DNA of 64,000 nt from Prorocentrum cordatum (GCA_963575745.1 CAUYUJ010015948.1:60861-124860), one strand, 5' to 3'. Shown: positions 10,415 through 22,825, numbered from the stretch's first letter. Notes: generated from the letters alone by a model not told the origin. Numbers and translations: made by a program.

Positions 10415-13380
10415 CTATGCTCGCGCCGGCGCGCCAAAGCAGAAGCGCCAGGCAGCCTTGCGCCACGCGTGCGCAGACCCAGTCAGTGCCTGTTGTAGAG
10501 TTGCTTGTCCGCCAGCTGCTTGGCATGCCAAGTCGTAAACGCATCGGTTCCAAGTGTTTCTGGGCCGGCCGCGCCTGCGGGGGCCCCGCGGGCGGGCTAA
10601 CGCGCGCCCCCCTGGCGTGAAGACGCAGCGCCTCACTGCGCTACCATCTGGTTGCCGGGCGACGTTTCCCATCAGGACCAACTGTCTGTACGCCAGCAAA
10701 GAAGTCAGCTTGCCGCAACCACATGCGGCGCGCACGGACTCATTGGTGATGTGACTCACATACGAATGCCCTATGCCAGCCACTCTTCGGAGGCACCGTG
10801 CTTGGAAGGCGTCCAGCTTGTTTGTCTCGGCCTTGTTGAGCCACACGGTGCGCAAGCAATACGTGAGTTTGGATGCAATGCATGCTTCAAATATCCGCAC
10901 CTTCCTTCGCAATGGAATATTGCAGTGCTTCCAAACCTTGCAGAGTGTGCTGAAATCTGCCGCTGCCATGCCCGAGCGTCTGCTTAGCTCGGGGCCGCTC
11001 CCGCCGCTGGCAGATAGGAGGCCGCCCAAATAAACCATGCTCTCCTTGCACGGTACCACTGCGCCGCCGGGTTTGTAAGCGCGGTCTGGCACCTAACAGG
11101 CAGGGCCTCTATCTTGCTCCAATTAAACATCAATCCGTAATGCTGCCCTGCCTCCTGGATGCATGTCATGAGCGCGCCCACGAACTCGTCGTTGGTGCCC
11201 GCCACGAGCGCGTCGTCCGCGTAGATCAGCTCGCTGACCGGAAGCTGCTCATCTTGCATAAATCCCTGCCGCGTGAAAGCCACTGTGGCGTCGCGCATCA
11301 AGAGTGTCACTACTATGGAAAACAAATACGGCGATAGCGGGCAACCCTGAGAGGTACCGTACTCTCGCGGCCAAGATGCGGACACTGCTCCGGCCTCTCG
11401 TACCCGGAACGATCTATCCGTGTAGATTGACCGTGCACAGTCTGCAAATGGCGCTGGCACGCCGAAGCGGAGTAGAGCTTGCAATGCACCCTCTGGCGAC
11501 GCACTGTCGAAGGCCTTCGCCCAATCCAGCGCTAGGAAGATCAGCCGGTCGTAGCGGGACTCCAATGTGGCATCGATCATCCTCCGGGCGACAAACAAGG
11601 CGTCTGATGTACCCCGGCCGTTCCTGAAGCCGTACTGCGTGTCCCAGGTATAACGATCTGCTCCTGCGTCCTTCAGCCGAGCAAGCAAAATCATGGCGTA
11701 GAGTTTGTACCCAATCGGCAGCAGAGAGATGGGTCTGTAGTTGGCGCAATCCGCAACGTCGCCCTTCTTGAAGATCGCTGCTACCAAAGCTTCGTGCCAC
11801 GCTGCGGGGACGGACTGTTCGGCCAAGCACCTGTTGCACAACGCCGTAGCCCATTCCACTGCCGGGGAATCTGGCACGCAGATCGTCTTCCAGAATTCCG
11901 CCGGGATGTCGTCACCACCCGGGGCTCTGTTCCGCTTGAGCTTGCGGGCTGCCTTGCGCACCTCCACCGCGCTGATTCGACCGCACTCAACAGGCAGCGC
12001 CGGGCCAATGGGGAAAGGGTCGTCGACGACGGTCGTCGGCCGCACGGCCTATTGAACCGTGGAGAAATACTCCGCCAGAGTTTCGGCTCTCTTGTCGCTG
12101 TCCACTTGCTGTCCGCGTGAATCTCGCATCCGTCCTTGCTGCGCTCGAGGGCCCTTCCTGAGCTTTCTGATCTCCGTCCAGTCACCAGAGGCCAACAACT
12201 CGTCGAGCCATTTGCTACGGTCAGCTTTCACGGCAGCTTTGATCCCGCCGTGCAGTCGTTTCTCAGCCTCGTAGTCGCCGCATTGCCGCGCCTCTCCACG
12301 CAAGGCAATCAGCTCGAGGGTGGCATCGCTGATCCATGGCCTGCTCTTGGAGCCGCCAGCCTCTGGCAAGCATTTCCGTGCAGCATCGGTGAATGCGTCC
12401 ACCGTGGAACCGTTGAGCTGATCTAGCGCGCCATCCAATGGGTCCCGGTCCCCCATGTAATCCACGAAAGCACGCTGGAATTGCGACACAAGTGGGCCAT
12501 GCGACAGCGCTGAGATATCCAGCCGGGCCGCGCGCTGCCGGGCAGTTCTCTGGATGTTCAGGCGCACGTGGCACTGCAAGAGAAAGTGGTGGGATGCCAC
12601 AGAGGCGCCCCTCACAGAATAGACATCGCAAGCGTGTTCTTGCAGTTGGCGTGAGCACAAGAAGAAGTCAATCTGCCCAAAGTGTTCCGGTGTGGCTGGA
12701 TCTGATGGCCGGGGCCCCACACTGTAGCATGTGATTTGCTCTTCCGGCACGCGGTCGAAGAACGTGTTGCTGACCGCCAAATCGCGAGACACACACAAAA
12801 TTCCAGCAAGAAGCTCCTGTTCGACTCCGGGTTGAACTCCGCTCCGGGGTTGCCGAAAATATGCGGGCCTAGACACTCCTCCTCGGAAGGGGAAGGGAAA
12901 CGTTTGTGAAGTCTCGCGTTGAAGCCCCCCAGCAATAACTTGCCTCCATGGCCGGACGCGTTACGAACAATCACGCCCAAAGAACTGTAAAAGTCACGTC
13001 TGTCTGTCACTGGCTTTCCGCTATGGGGCGCGTATGCGCTGAAAATTGAAATTTTACCTCCTGGAGCCCGGATCTTCGCGACAGCGACCCTGGAAGATAT
13101 CATGCGGAACCCAATGATACTCTCACCAATACGTGGAGAAAATAAGAAACCCACTCCAGTTGTATCTTGGTCTTCGTGGTCCCCCGATAGCACCAATAGG
13201 TAACCCCGGTTAGTGGCAGTATACGTTGACTCGCTCTTGTGCGTCTCCTGGAGCGCCAATACATCGATGACCCGACTCCGCATAAGAATTTGTAGCTCAT
13301 CCAGCTTCGCTTCTGTCAGCCCCTCGACGCTCCAAGAGCCCACGGCGACGCCATCAGTGCATGGACGTAGCCGCCCGCCT
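10415..13380 (-). pseudogene. LINE ORF2: AP endonuclease and reverse transcriptase
   Basis: The endonuclease begins with VGSWSVEGLTEAKL and contains ALQETH, AYAPHSG and a GGFNA motif. That motif is normally GDFNA, so a catalytic Asp appears changed to Gly. The closing SDH motif reads SHH. A frameshift near 12795 splits the domain. A TAG at 12046-12048 precedes the reverse transcriptase. The RT has YRPISLLP, LDWAKAFDS (motif A), SQGCPLSPYLF (motif B) and the catalytic YADD, all intact, then KIEALP. Another frameshift near 11090 leads to the thumb and C-terminal part (YLGGLLSASGG, FEACIASKLTY) ending at 10415. With the changed endonuclease residues this copy is likely dead, even though RT motifs remain. 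Confidence 0.85.
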
Positions 13381-13556
13381 CGGACAGCAGGAACCCCCTC
13401 TTAATGTAGCACATCCCCTGTTCTACTCCTTGTTGTGGAACTTATACTTGTACTGGTACTCCCTGCGTGCAGGCTTTGCGGATGATTTCTCAAACGGTCG
13501 TTCATAAGTGCAGTATTGCCGACTGCGGGTGAAACGTCACTGATCAAATGCGTTTG

Positions 13557-14697
13557 TCAATGATGTGGGCCGCTCCCCTTGGCCCCTCCTTTTGCCCTCC
13601 CCTTCAGGCCCTGGGCAGCCCGAGCCACAAGGTCGTCCGCCTTCTTCGCCAACTCCTTCATCTCCGGGTGATTGTGGAGTTCCGCCCAAGTAGACCATTC
13701 GCCTTGCCATTGATAGGCCACGCTGTGGTCGACAATCTTCGCTGTCAGCGCGTGCTCGCCTCCCACGGTCACCACGTACGGCGCCTCCTCGCTGACAGAG
13801 ATAGTGTAGCCGATCTGCCACTCGTCCTTCAAAAGGCGCTTGAGCCCGAGGCAGTAGTTCCGGGCAGCACGGTCCGTTGCTGAACGGTCCTGGGAGGCCC
13901 AAACCTTCTTGTCCCCTGAGGTGTAGCCCGCGGTGCGGAGAAGCTCAACAGCTTTGTCCCGCGAGCTCATGTTGGAGAACTCCACGAAAGCGATTCCTGT
14001 GAAGGTCCCTTTGGAATAGATTTTCGCTGGGGGAGGGGCTGAGAGTGTCTTGAACTTCCCTTGTAACCACTCGGCGGCCGCCGACAAGTCGCCAACGCCG
14101 TCTAAATTCCCCGCCACCATTGTAACGAAACGCTTGTTGGCGGGCTGGTCTGAGGAGAGAGTGGAGCCGTGGGGGGGGGTCATTGCTCGCCATAGCCATC
14201 TTGATGCGATCGTCGACGAGCTTACCTATCTCCTCGCTGGTCATGGGCATTGTCTTCAGCATCTCCTCCATCTTGTCAATGCGCAGATCGGCATCGATAA
14301 CGCTAGCCTCGATGTTCTCCAGGCGGCTGGTCAGAGTCTCGCTCAAGGACGTGACCTTGATGTCCAGCTTCCCGAAGTCCCTCCGCAGAGCGTCCACGAT
14401 GGAGGTCATGGGGGCCAGCTGCTGCTTCAGGAGGGCTGCAATGCCGCCCATCGTCACGGGCTCCGTGTCCACGGCAGCGGCGTCGGCACCCGAGAAGTCT
14501 GGCTGCCGGAAGGGGCTCGCGAGCTGATCCTTCACCTCGCGGTCCGAGTCACCGTCCATCTCCTCAAGTGGGCTCCTGAGGCGGGCCCGCTTGTCGGCGG
14601 GAGTGTCGAGGGCCACGACGACTGGCGCTGCACCGGAGGACGTCCCGCCTAGAGCTTCACGCACAGGAGTGCCCGGCTGGCGAGCGTGGGCTGGCAT
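13557..14697 (-). pseudogene. LINE ORF1: coiled-coil, RRM-like RNA-binding protein
   Basis: The start MPAHARQPGTP at 14697 is preferred because upstream in-frame residues are hydrophobic filler. A charged stretch is followed by a heptad-like region (LLKQQLAPMTSIVDALRR to RIDKMEEMLKTM) that suggests a coiled coil. A frameshift lies in the run of nine G at 14171-14179. The second part holds NKRFVTMVAGNLDG and GIAFVEFSN, which resemble RNP2 and RNP1 of an RRM fold. It ends with a Lys/Gly-rich tail and stops at 13557. LINE ORF1 proteins bind element RNA and often have coiled coil plus RRM, so the assignment fits. About 380 codons in total. Confidence 0.7.
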
Positions 14698-14980
14698 GAC
14701 TGGGAATGTGGTGTAAGAAGTGAGTAAAAGAAAGAAGAAAGAGTAATGGAAAAATGTTGTGATTGACCGCCCCAGCGACAAGCTCAATACCTAACCGCCC
14801 CAGCGACAGGTTCAATTTGGATAGCTCGTGCCACAACTTTTCGGCGGCATGATCCGCAAATTCTAAGAACCTATGTGGCAGATAGCCTGGACGGTCATGG
14901 TCGCAAGTCCGTTCTGGCGTTAAGGTTAACCCTACGGCTGCCCGAAGGTGTGGTCTCAAATCTCCCTCAAGCAAGAATCT

Positions 14981-17180
14981 CGAGTATGTTGCACGAGGAG
15001 CTCTTACAAGGAGTTGGCGTTGCGATACACCTGAAGTGCTAACATCATTTGCAATGAATGGAAGATCTGGTGCCCCAATGACGGCGAGATGTCAAAGTGG
15101 TTCACCCTAGATACACCTCCTTATGGCATCGTGCAGCCACCTGTAATTTTTGACCCCTTGATCGATGCAACAACAAGCAACTCGAATGTTTCGAAGAAAA
15201 TTAGGTGCCCGTGCGTGCATTTTGATCATTGTGGCGACCCTATCGCCCACTACGAAGTCTTTCTGACCAAACGGTGCAACATTCAAAATCTGGCCATTTT
15301 GCCTCCGTGTCATCCATTAACTTGCGCTTGCCAACTCCGTCACGAATGTGAAACAGAACCAATCCATTCGCTCGGGGACTCTCATTTCTGTCCCTCCTAC
15401 AATGAACGAGCAAAAATGCACGGCGAAGCTTTAAGCCTCATGCTGTGCTGGACATGCAATGCTCCTGTCATGTGTGCCGAGTGGTGAAACGCGTGTCAAC
15501 GAACAATCGCCACGAACCAAAAAGGTTCTGAGAGAAACGGATCCTGAATCCCCCGGGGCCCTCCTGAATCTGCCGTAGTATCTCGACGGTCCGGGCAGCG
15601 CCTCAGACCCCCTTTCTCTCAGGACACCTGTGGCTCACGGCGTCAATCAAATCCGAGGCTCAATGCGTTCCGCCGCCCGTACTCCAATCGAAGCAACTCT
15701 GCTGGTTGCTGCCCGTGCTGCCGACGCCACACTCTGGGGAATCATTGATGTAACGGATCTTCCAACATTTTCAATATTTTCATCCTCCTCCTTCTGCTCC
15801 TCCTGGGGTCCATCCTGGCAACTTTCCCACCAATGAATTTTTGAAGATCCCCAAAATAACTGGTCAAACGAGAATCGCTTCGCGCCTTCCGTTATACGAT
15901 GGGCCCGCGCTCCCAGGGCCACGGACCCTTCCAAAGCACCATGGCCACGAGGTCTATGATGAAAAATACAACGGATCTGCCTCCCCGGTCAGCTTTACCA
16001 GGGAAACAACTCCGTTGTCTGTGCCAAGCATTCGCCGCACTTCTGCTGATGGCGGGTATGAGGAAATGATTGAGAACATGACTACGTTCTCTCTGCTCTA
16101 TGCTTCCTACTTGGAACTGCCCTCCAACGAACACTTTCGATCTCTACCCTCCACGCTCTGCTCTCCATTCTCTACTCTCAACCTGCTAGCCCTGAACTGG
16201 GAACCCACGAGCCTGGCCACCCACTGAGATTGACAAGACACTTCCATCGTTATCTGGCAATACCGACAAGAACCTTGTCAACGCATGTACTGACACCCAT
16301 GTTTCCGCACTCGTTGGACAACGGTTCTTCGCAACATGCAATCCTCGTGAAACAACATGGACCCGCGTTCCAAGGGCCCAAACGGACACTTCCTGTTTCA
16401 CTCCAAATCTGCCCCCTCAAGGTCATCCAGGACATCCGGGTTGCCCTCAACATCCGACGACTCGTTTCAACACCTTCTGATAATGTTACCTCGGGGTCGT
16501 CGCCCGCCCCCCCCCAGAACGCTTTCTTTCACCCCCCTGACAAGTTTCTCTCAAGGTCATCTGGGACTGTGAACCAGAGGTGGTGAAACGCTAAAGGCTA
16601 CTCTGATCAGGATAGGAGCGGGTGCATCTGAAGCTTGGATCGTTCAAATCATTTTCGGTAAGGGTAGGCCCCACGAACATAACATGTTTGATGATCTTCC
16701 TCCAGAGATGCGAGGCTGTTCAGCTCAAATCCCGCCCAGCTGTCGAGACCCCTGGCTATTTCCCAGCCCTCCGACGCCATTTCACCATGTTGCTTTTTCA
16801 AGAACGCGGCGCCCCCCGGAACACTCGACACCTTCCTGAGGACTGGAGACGGCCACGAGACGCCGAAACTTGGGTTGGGGGGGCGCAGTGTGTTTTGTTT
16901 GCTTCAACGTGTCGGATCTCTTAATTCGGGTGTCAAACAAACATCGACCACCGCACCTGCCCGGGTTGCGCTCCAGCCAAGAGGTCCGAGGGACCCCCCG
17001 CGGTGGCGACGATGGCGTACCAGGATGCCGAATCCGTTTGACACAACTAGACTCGATCCTCGATTTGCACCCAGCTCGATCTCGATCCCCAGACTAGGTC
17101 GCCGAGCTTCGCGCTCCGCGCTGCGCGAAGTGCGGCTCGATTCATGCCCTCGCGCCGCCCCCTGGAGAAGAGCATCTGTC
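14981..17180. other. No recognisable gene
   Basis: This stretch is less GC-rich than its neighbours. The longest candidate is a 132-codon Cys-rich frame at 15089-15487 with CPCVHFDHCGD and CQLRHEC, which I do not recognise. A C-rich patch near 16500 is the only simple-sequence tract. I see no repeats shared with the rest of the window. Confidence 0.35.
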
Positions 17181-17274
17181 CAGCTCAGGTCGCGATGCGC
17201 GGTCGCCTTCGCGCCTCAGCGACTCCGCCTCCGCCGCCGCCTTCGCCTCCGCCTCCGCCTCCGCCTCCTCCGCC

Positions 17275-17305
<31 letters not shown>

Positions 17306-18329
17306 TCTCCTCCTCCTCCTCCGGCCTCTTGTCTCCTGATGGCAATGCAGTCGTACCGACGCTGCCTCACCCACTTGGCTCTTGTTAGACGGGGCGGCGG
17401 GGCGGCGTTCCAGGGCCGCCCGCTGTCCGAGTCGATCGACCTAGCCCGACACGTTCCCCTCTCCTCCTCATCCTCTTCCACATCCTCCCTCTCCCCTGCT
17501 ATGTATCATGCTCCTGTTGTTGCTGCATGTCATCAATATCATCCTTATCCTCGTCCTTGTCCTTATCGTTATTGTCAGCCTTGTCTTCTTTCCCCTTATC
17601 CTGCTCCTGCCCCTCATCCTCCTCCTCCTCCTCCACGTCCGTATGCTTCTCTTCGTGGTCCTTGTTATCGTCCTGATCATTATCCTCCTGAGGTCGGGGT
17701 AGGTGGGAGGAGAAAAAAAGGGCAGGCAGGGGGGGGGAGAAAGATGAGGAAAGGCAAGAGAAGGGTGATGATGAGGAGGAGGAGGAGGAGGAGGAGAAGG
17801 AAAAGGGCGGGGGAGGGAAGGGTGGATGATGAGGGGAGCAGGAGTACAGCGAGGGTAAGGGCAAAGACACTTGCAAATTTTTGGGGGGGGTCGCAGGGCC
17901 AATAAAATTATAAGGAGACGGATGAGGAGGAGGGGCCATGGTTTTCTTTCCAGGGCATTTGAATCGTGTTCCTGGTGTTTTGGTCCTGGACGGGGTGGTG
18001 GAAGGGGGGGGTCTGGCCAGGCGGGTGGTGGGGGGGGGGGGGGCTGGCCTGGCCTGGCCTGGCCGGGCCCGGGCCCGGGCCCGGGCGGGCGGCGGCGCTG
18101 CCCGCGGCGGCGCTGCGGGCGCTGCCCCTGGGGCAAGGCGCGTTAGCGCGGGGGGGGGGGGGGGGGGGGGGGGCTGCTCTTTCACCTTCCTTTCCTTTTC
18201 CTCCTTATTCCTTGTCCTCCCGTTCCTCCTCCTGCTCCACCTACTCCTCCTGCTCGTGCATTCGCATCCTCCTTCTCGTGCCCCTCATTTTCATCCTCGT
18301 CATCCTCTGCCTCTTCATCCTACTCGTTC
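17181..18329. repeat. CCT/GAG tracts and a G-run
   Basis: CCTCCT-type repeats fill about 17220-17330 and 17460-17640. Purine tracts fill 17700-17850. Long G-runs occur at about 18030-18045 and 18150-18172. Frames over this DNA are low-complexity. A 46-bp non-repetitive island at 17387-17432 recurs inverted near 47.96 kb. Confidence 0.7.
17387..17432 (+). repeat. Conserved island, inverted mate at 47.96 kb
   Basis: TTGGCTCTTGTTAGACGGGG and CGTTCCAGGGCCGCC occur here. Their reverse complements lie at about 47960-48009 with almost no mismatch, whereas the surrounding sequence is unrelated. It may be the remnant of a dispersed repeat. Confidence 0.7.
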
Positions 18330-19260
18330 CCTACTTTGGCTCTGCCTAGACGGGTTCTTACCGCATAAGCTCAAGGGGCCGGGCAGTGGACTACGCCGCC
18401 CCAGGGCCGGCCCGGGCGGTTCCGCCGGCATCTGCCCCACAGTTCCCCCAGGATCCCCCGTTTTGCCTAGCCTAGCTTAGTTTAGCTTAGTTTAACTTAG
18501 CTTAGCTATGCTTAGCTTAGCTTAGCTTGGCTTAGCCTAGCTTAGCTTAGCTTGGCTTAGCTTAGCTTAGCATAGCTGACTTTAGCTTAGCTTAGCTTAG
18601 CTTAGCTTAGCGCATCACTAGCACAGCACAGCACGGCATAGCATAGCCAAGCATACCATAGCATGGCATTGCTTCGCATAGCATCGCACATCGCAGTCTA
18701 GCACAACATAGCATAACATAGCATAGCGCATCATAACACAGCACAGCATAGCACAGCGCAGCATAGCATAGCACATCATATCATAGCAGAACGCAGCATA
18801 CCATAGTATCATAGCATCGTATAGCGCAGCATCGCATATCATATCATAGCCTAGCCTAACCTAGCATAGCATAGCGCAGCATATCATAGCATAGCTTGGC
18901 TTACCTTAGCTTAGCACAGCGCAGCATTAGCACAGCATTAGCATAGCATAGCATAGCCAAGCATAGCGTAGCATAGCAAACCATAACATAACAAACCAAA
19001 TCATAGCATGCAAAGCAAAAGCAGCACTGGCGCGAAAATGTCGATGTAGATGTAGATGAGGTGTACATGTGGATGTAAGTGTAGATGTAGATGTAGGTGT
19101 AGATGTAGAGATGTGGATGTAGATGTAGATGTGCGTCTCGCTGTTGATGTTGATGAAAATGTAGATGCCGGTGTAGATGTTAATGTAGCTGTCGGTGTAG
19201 ATGTAGATGTTGCGTTCCTAGATTCTCCAACCCCCAGGTAGGGTCGCGCTGGGATAATTA
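18330..19260 (-). mobile_element. E element 1 (array-filled, reverse orientation)
   Basis: One end is module Q at 18335-18470 (TCTGCCTAGACGGGTTCTTA, CCGGGCAGTGG, GGCGGTTCCGCCGGCATC, CAGTTCCCCC). It is followed by AGCTTA hexamers (18462-18612) and then TAGCA-type arrays (18612-19010). The element ends with GATGTA hexamers (19040-19210) and module P (CCCCCAGGTAGGGTCGC, GGGATAATTA). The same P-array-Q arrangement recurs at about 25.4, 33.4, 39.5 and 44.4 kb. The GATGTA block is peculiar to this copy. No gene is encoded; the 122-codon Thr/Ser frame is repeat-derived. Confidence 0.7.
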
Positions 19261-19358
19261 CCGCATCCTGGGCATCCGAATATTGCTCCCATGAACCCCT
19301 CTCCTGAGTGATGCCCTCCCTCCTGAATGTCCTGCGCTGCCAATGCCGCTCCAGTTTA

Positions 19359-19380
19359 TCCGTAGCCATTTGGGCTGAAG
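19359..19380 (+). other. Fossil dinoflagellate spliced leader
   Basis: These 22 bases read TCCGTAGCCATTTG then GGCTGAAG. The canonical dinoflagellate leader is [T/A/G]CCGTAGCCATTTT then GGCTCAAG, so 20 of 22 positions agree. It lies 37 bases before the methyltransferase ATG. In genomic DNA, a leader joined to a gene marks an mRNA copied back into the genome. Confidence 0.8.
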
Positions 19381-19417
19381 TGATTTAGGCGGCCCCTGCG
19401 CAACCTTCGCGCTACCC

Positions 19418-20423
19418 ATGGGGAAGGCTTGCAAGGCTGCCACGCGCGCTGCGCCCACCACGAAGGCCAAGGCAGCCATCAAGATGGGCAGCGTTTGCAC
19501 GGGCTGGGCGTCGGAGGCGCAGGCGCTCCACTTCTTGGGGGCCCCATGCGCGCACGAGTTTGGGCGCGACGTTGCTGCCGCCAGCCGCGCGCTTTGCACC
19601 GCCAACTTCGATTTCAAGCAATGATACTCCAACGTGTTCGACAACGATTTCAAGGGCGCGAAATCAGTTGACATATTCAGCACTGGATTCCCGTGCCAGC
19701 CGTGCGCCGCCGACGGGGCGCACAAGAGCTGCGACGACGAGAGGTCCCAGGTGATCGACCCCATCCTCCAGTACGTGAGGCGCCAGAGGCCTCGCGCAGT
19801 GATTATCGAGAATGTGCCTGGCTTTTTGTACTCCACCCACCAGGCTGTTCGTGGCGAGATTGAGCGCAGTCTCAGGCGCTCCGGGCACGTTATCCACATG
19901 AGGGTATTGAACAGCATCAACTTGGGCGTTCCCCAGAACCGCTCGCGCGTGTACTACGTGTGCTTGCGTTCTGACATCAAGGGGAGCGACGCGTTTCAGT
20001 GGCCGATGGAGTCCAAGCCGCCTGCTCTTTCGAGGTTCTTGGACAAGGGGGTTTCGTTGCCTACCACCGAGAGCTTGCGGCCCCGCATACTCGCGACCGC
20101 CAAGGCCATCAAGCAGCAGTGTGACATGGAGCCTGGCGACGCCCGCATCATCATTGATGCTGCGAACGGTCGTGGCCCACACTACATGGTTGGCATGTCC
20201 CCCGCGATCACCGGGTCGCGTGGCTGCGACCAAGGCCTACGTGGACACCAAGACGATGAACTTCCTCAGCCTGGACAGCATCATTCGCCTGCAGGGCAGC
20301 GACCCTGCTGAGTTCGACTTCTCGATGCTCACGCGCACTGCGGCCGGCGAGCTCGCCGGCAACGCCATGGCGGTTTCAGTGATGAAGGCGTTGTTGCCCA
20401 ATGTGATCAAGGCCATCCAGTAG
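19418..20423 (+). pseudogene. C5-cytosine DNA methyltransferase, copy 1 (degraded)
   Basis: Dcm/Dnmt-type fold. ATG 19418 gives MGKACKAATRAAP. Motif I-like VCTGWASEAQAL sits at about residue 27. The catalytic loop DIFSTGFPCQPC follows, then VIIENVPGFL (ENV motif), VPQNRSRVYYVCLRSD (QxRxR motif) and near the end ELAGNAMAVSVM (motif X). A TGA at 19622-19624 falls where copy 2 has a Trp codon, so TGG to TGA is likely. A frameshift near 20215 shifts into the frame that ends with IKAIQ at 20423. The family transfers a methyl group from SAM to cytosine C5. The catalytic PCQ is intact but the breaks make the copy probably inactive. It shares an architecture, the 5' peptide MGK and a leader fossil with copy 2. 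Confidence 0.8.
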
Positions 20424-20950
20424 TTGTTGGCCTGATGCTAATGTATGTGCAGTATAAGCGCCCTTGCGTTGGCTGTAGATCCTGGCTCTTTTAGCCGTCT
20501 GCTCGCCTCTCCCCTATTCGCCAGCCAACTCGCACCACCACCCCCCGCCTCATCGGAGGAATGGGGGGGGGGGAGAAAAGGGGGGGGGCAGGCGAGGGGG
20601 GAGGAGCCAGGGGACGAGGAATCTGATTTGGATAAAGGAGGAGGAAGAGGAGCATGAGCACGAGAAATAATCAGCCTCCTCACTTGCAGCTGGCTCGCTA
20701 ACGGACGCGACAGCCCGCCGCCCTCGCTGCGCGCGTCCTTGCGCTTTTGCGCCCCAGGAAAGGAGAGTCTCAGACAAGACGACGACGACGACAACGACGT
20801 CGAGACGATGACGATGATGGCGACGATGATGAGGGCGATGATGACGACGACGATGGCGACGACGACGGTAGCGTTGGGCAACATCATCAGGGGGCCATCT
20901 GATAAAGAATGCACAGAGAGATGGTTCAGACATCGTTGCAAAGCCAATTC
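20424..20950. other. Intergenic; CGA/GAT microsatellite
   Basis: G- and C-runs lie near 20560-20600. A GAC/GAT-rich simple repeat lies at about 20775-20880. I see no gene or RNA. Confidence 0.6.
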
Positions 20951-21770
20951 TTGACGCTTCGCGTATCCCCACCAGCCCATCCATAATTGATTGCGAGTTT
21001 TTCTCGAGGCATCTTGGAGGTTATCTTGAGCCAGGCTCGGCAAGAGGCTGTCGGAGGTTATCTTGAGCCATGCTCGTCTATGTTGGGCCATCTTGAGGCT
21101 GGCTTGAGGGTCTGTCGGAGGCTATATTGAGCCATGCTTGGCTATCTTAGGCCATTCTGAAATCCATATCTGCGTATATTGGGCTCTCTTGAAGCCATTA
21201 TTGGGCCAAACAGGGCGGGGTGGAGGGTCTTTGGGGAGAGGCTGGGAGGCCTCTTGGGGTCATCTTGGGCCACGTGGCTCAAAAGGAGGAGGTCCCCCAA
21301 TTAGCATCGCCCCCTCGGATGTTCTCAAACGGCATGTTGGGGCCCTCTTGGAGCGATCATGGTGGCCTCTTGGGCGATCTTGGGGCCGCATTCTGCATTT
21401 GTGGGCCCTTCTAGGGCATATGTTGGGTCAGCGTGGGGCCATGTTGAGGCTTCCAGAGCCTATCGGAAACGAAAAGGCGATAATACCAAAAACATGGATT
21501 CCCCCTCGGCTCTCAAATGGTTTTGCCATTTTGGAGGGCACCGTGGAGGGCTCAGAGGGCACTTGGATCCGTCTTGGGGCTGTCTTGGGGCTTCTTTGGG
21601 GGCATGTCCGGGTGCTACGTTGACCCATCTTGAAGTATCACGGGTCATCTTGGAGGCCATCTTGCGACTTTGAATGCCTCTTGGAGCCTGCCTGGGCCAT
21701 CTCGGACGCTGGGGGGGAGGGTAAGGGGTGGGGTAGAGAGAAGAAACACAACGTGTTACACCACCTAAGC
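20951..21770 (+). repeat. R repeat, copy 1
   Basis: The copy starts TTGACGCTTCGCGTATCCCC and then drifts through degenerate GCCATCTTGG and GGGGC words at roughly 12-30 bp spacing. It shares long stretches with 40468-41340, including CAAACAGGGC, GTGGAGGGTCTTTGG and the segment around GCATCGCCCCCTCGGA. The ORFs across it are repeat by-products. The downstream DNA to 22070 holds degraded TAGCA words and no gene. Confidence 0.7.
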
Positions 21771-22073
21771 CCAGCAGGCTGGCGGGATTGGAGCGCAGAC
21801 ATCGAAGGGGCGGGGGCCACATGATATACACGCAACGCCCGCATAGGCGCAGCATTGCAAAGCATAGCGCGACCAGCGCAGCACGCCCAACATAGCAAGG
21901 CAACGCAAAGCAGCAGGATATGGGCAAGCGCAACGTGTCACGTAACAGAAGCTGACATTACATGGCCTGACAGTCCACAATATTAGATATCGATGTATGG
22001 CGTAGCATCGCATGGTGTAGCATTGTAGCGAGAGCCCACAGAAACATCTTTTCTCCACCCCTCCCTCTCTATG

Positions 22074-22096
22074 TCCGGAGCCCTTTCGTTCCCGAG
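22074..22096 (+). other. Possible, strongly degraded leader fossil
   Basis: TCCGGAGCCCTTTCGT then TCCCGAG lies 44 bases before an ATG. The first 15 positions agree with the dinoflagellate leader at 12. The 3' part agrees poorly. It is supported mainly by position, which matches four better fossils in the window. Confidence 0.35.
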
Positions 22097-22140
22097 CAGG
22101 TGTTTCAGCTGCTTCCCGCGTTCTGCGCCAGGTTTCATCA

Positions 22141-22792
22141 TGATGCCGCAGCGCCAGCCGCAACCATACCGCATGCAGGCCAACGCCGCGCGTGATGGCT
22201 TGGTCGAGGTCCCTCGTTGGGTTGCCGAGGGTACGAGTGGAACCCATCGTGCAATTGCTCCGATTCAATGGGATCTCCAGCCCGCCATGACCCACCCATT
22301 ATATAGGTGTGTGCACGTGACCCACATGGACCTCCACATGTACCGTGAGATCTTGTTCTGCAATTTGTGTGGCTGTTTCTGGCGCACTGGAGGGTTCCAC
22401 ACTGCTGGGCTGCGCCAGCCGTGCAGTCGCGTGCCGGTGAACAGCTACCGCTGGACCGGCCTTGTCGAGTCGTGGTCCTTTTCGTCGTCACCACTGTCCT
22501 CCTCGTCCTTTCCCTCCCGCGTCGTCGGTGGTGCCCTCCTCCTTCTCCTCCTCCTCCCCCTCCTCCTTCTCCTTCTCCTCCTCCTCCTCCTCATCCTCCT
22601 TATCCTCCCCCCACCGGGTGCTCTCCCTCGACTCATCATCCTGCTCTTCCTTTTCATTTTCATCTGTCCTCCTTCTCCTATTCCCCATCCCCCCCCCCCT
22701 TCCCCCCCCCCAATCTGACGCAGGAGGGTATTGGAGCGCCTCGCGCGCGGGGAGAACCCGACTGGCGGCTCGTTGCCGCAGGACGAGGCAGC

Positions 22793-22825
<33 letters not shown>

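Larger units (their letters stand above)
10261..14980 (-). mobile_element. LINE (non-LTR retrotransposon), nearly complete
   Basis: On the minus strand the order is a 5' region, ORF1 (14697 to 13557), a short gap, ORF2 (about 13380 to 10415), then a CT-rich tail. The 5' region contains a 28-bp duplication around GTCGCTGGGGCGGT (about 14763-14818), which may be part of the promoter or 5' UTR. The two ORFs, AP endonuclease plus reverse transcriptase, and lack of long terminal repeats identify the class. A few lesions (frameshifts in ORF1 and ORF2 and one TAG) mean this copy is probably not autonomous. The 5' boundary is estimated. Confidence 0.85.

Noticed and set aside
15089-15487. 132-codon Cys-rich plus-strand frame
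   Set aside because: No recognised arrangement of the Cys residues and no neighbouring evidence; kept only as a note.
17144-17905. 253-codon Pro-rich plus-strand frame
   Set aside because: Built from CCT and GAG repeats with no domain.
18462-18612. AGCTTA hexamers as a telomere-type repeat
   Set aside because: The word differs from TTTAGGG types, is internal, degenerate, and bracketed by modules P and Q.
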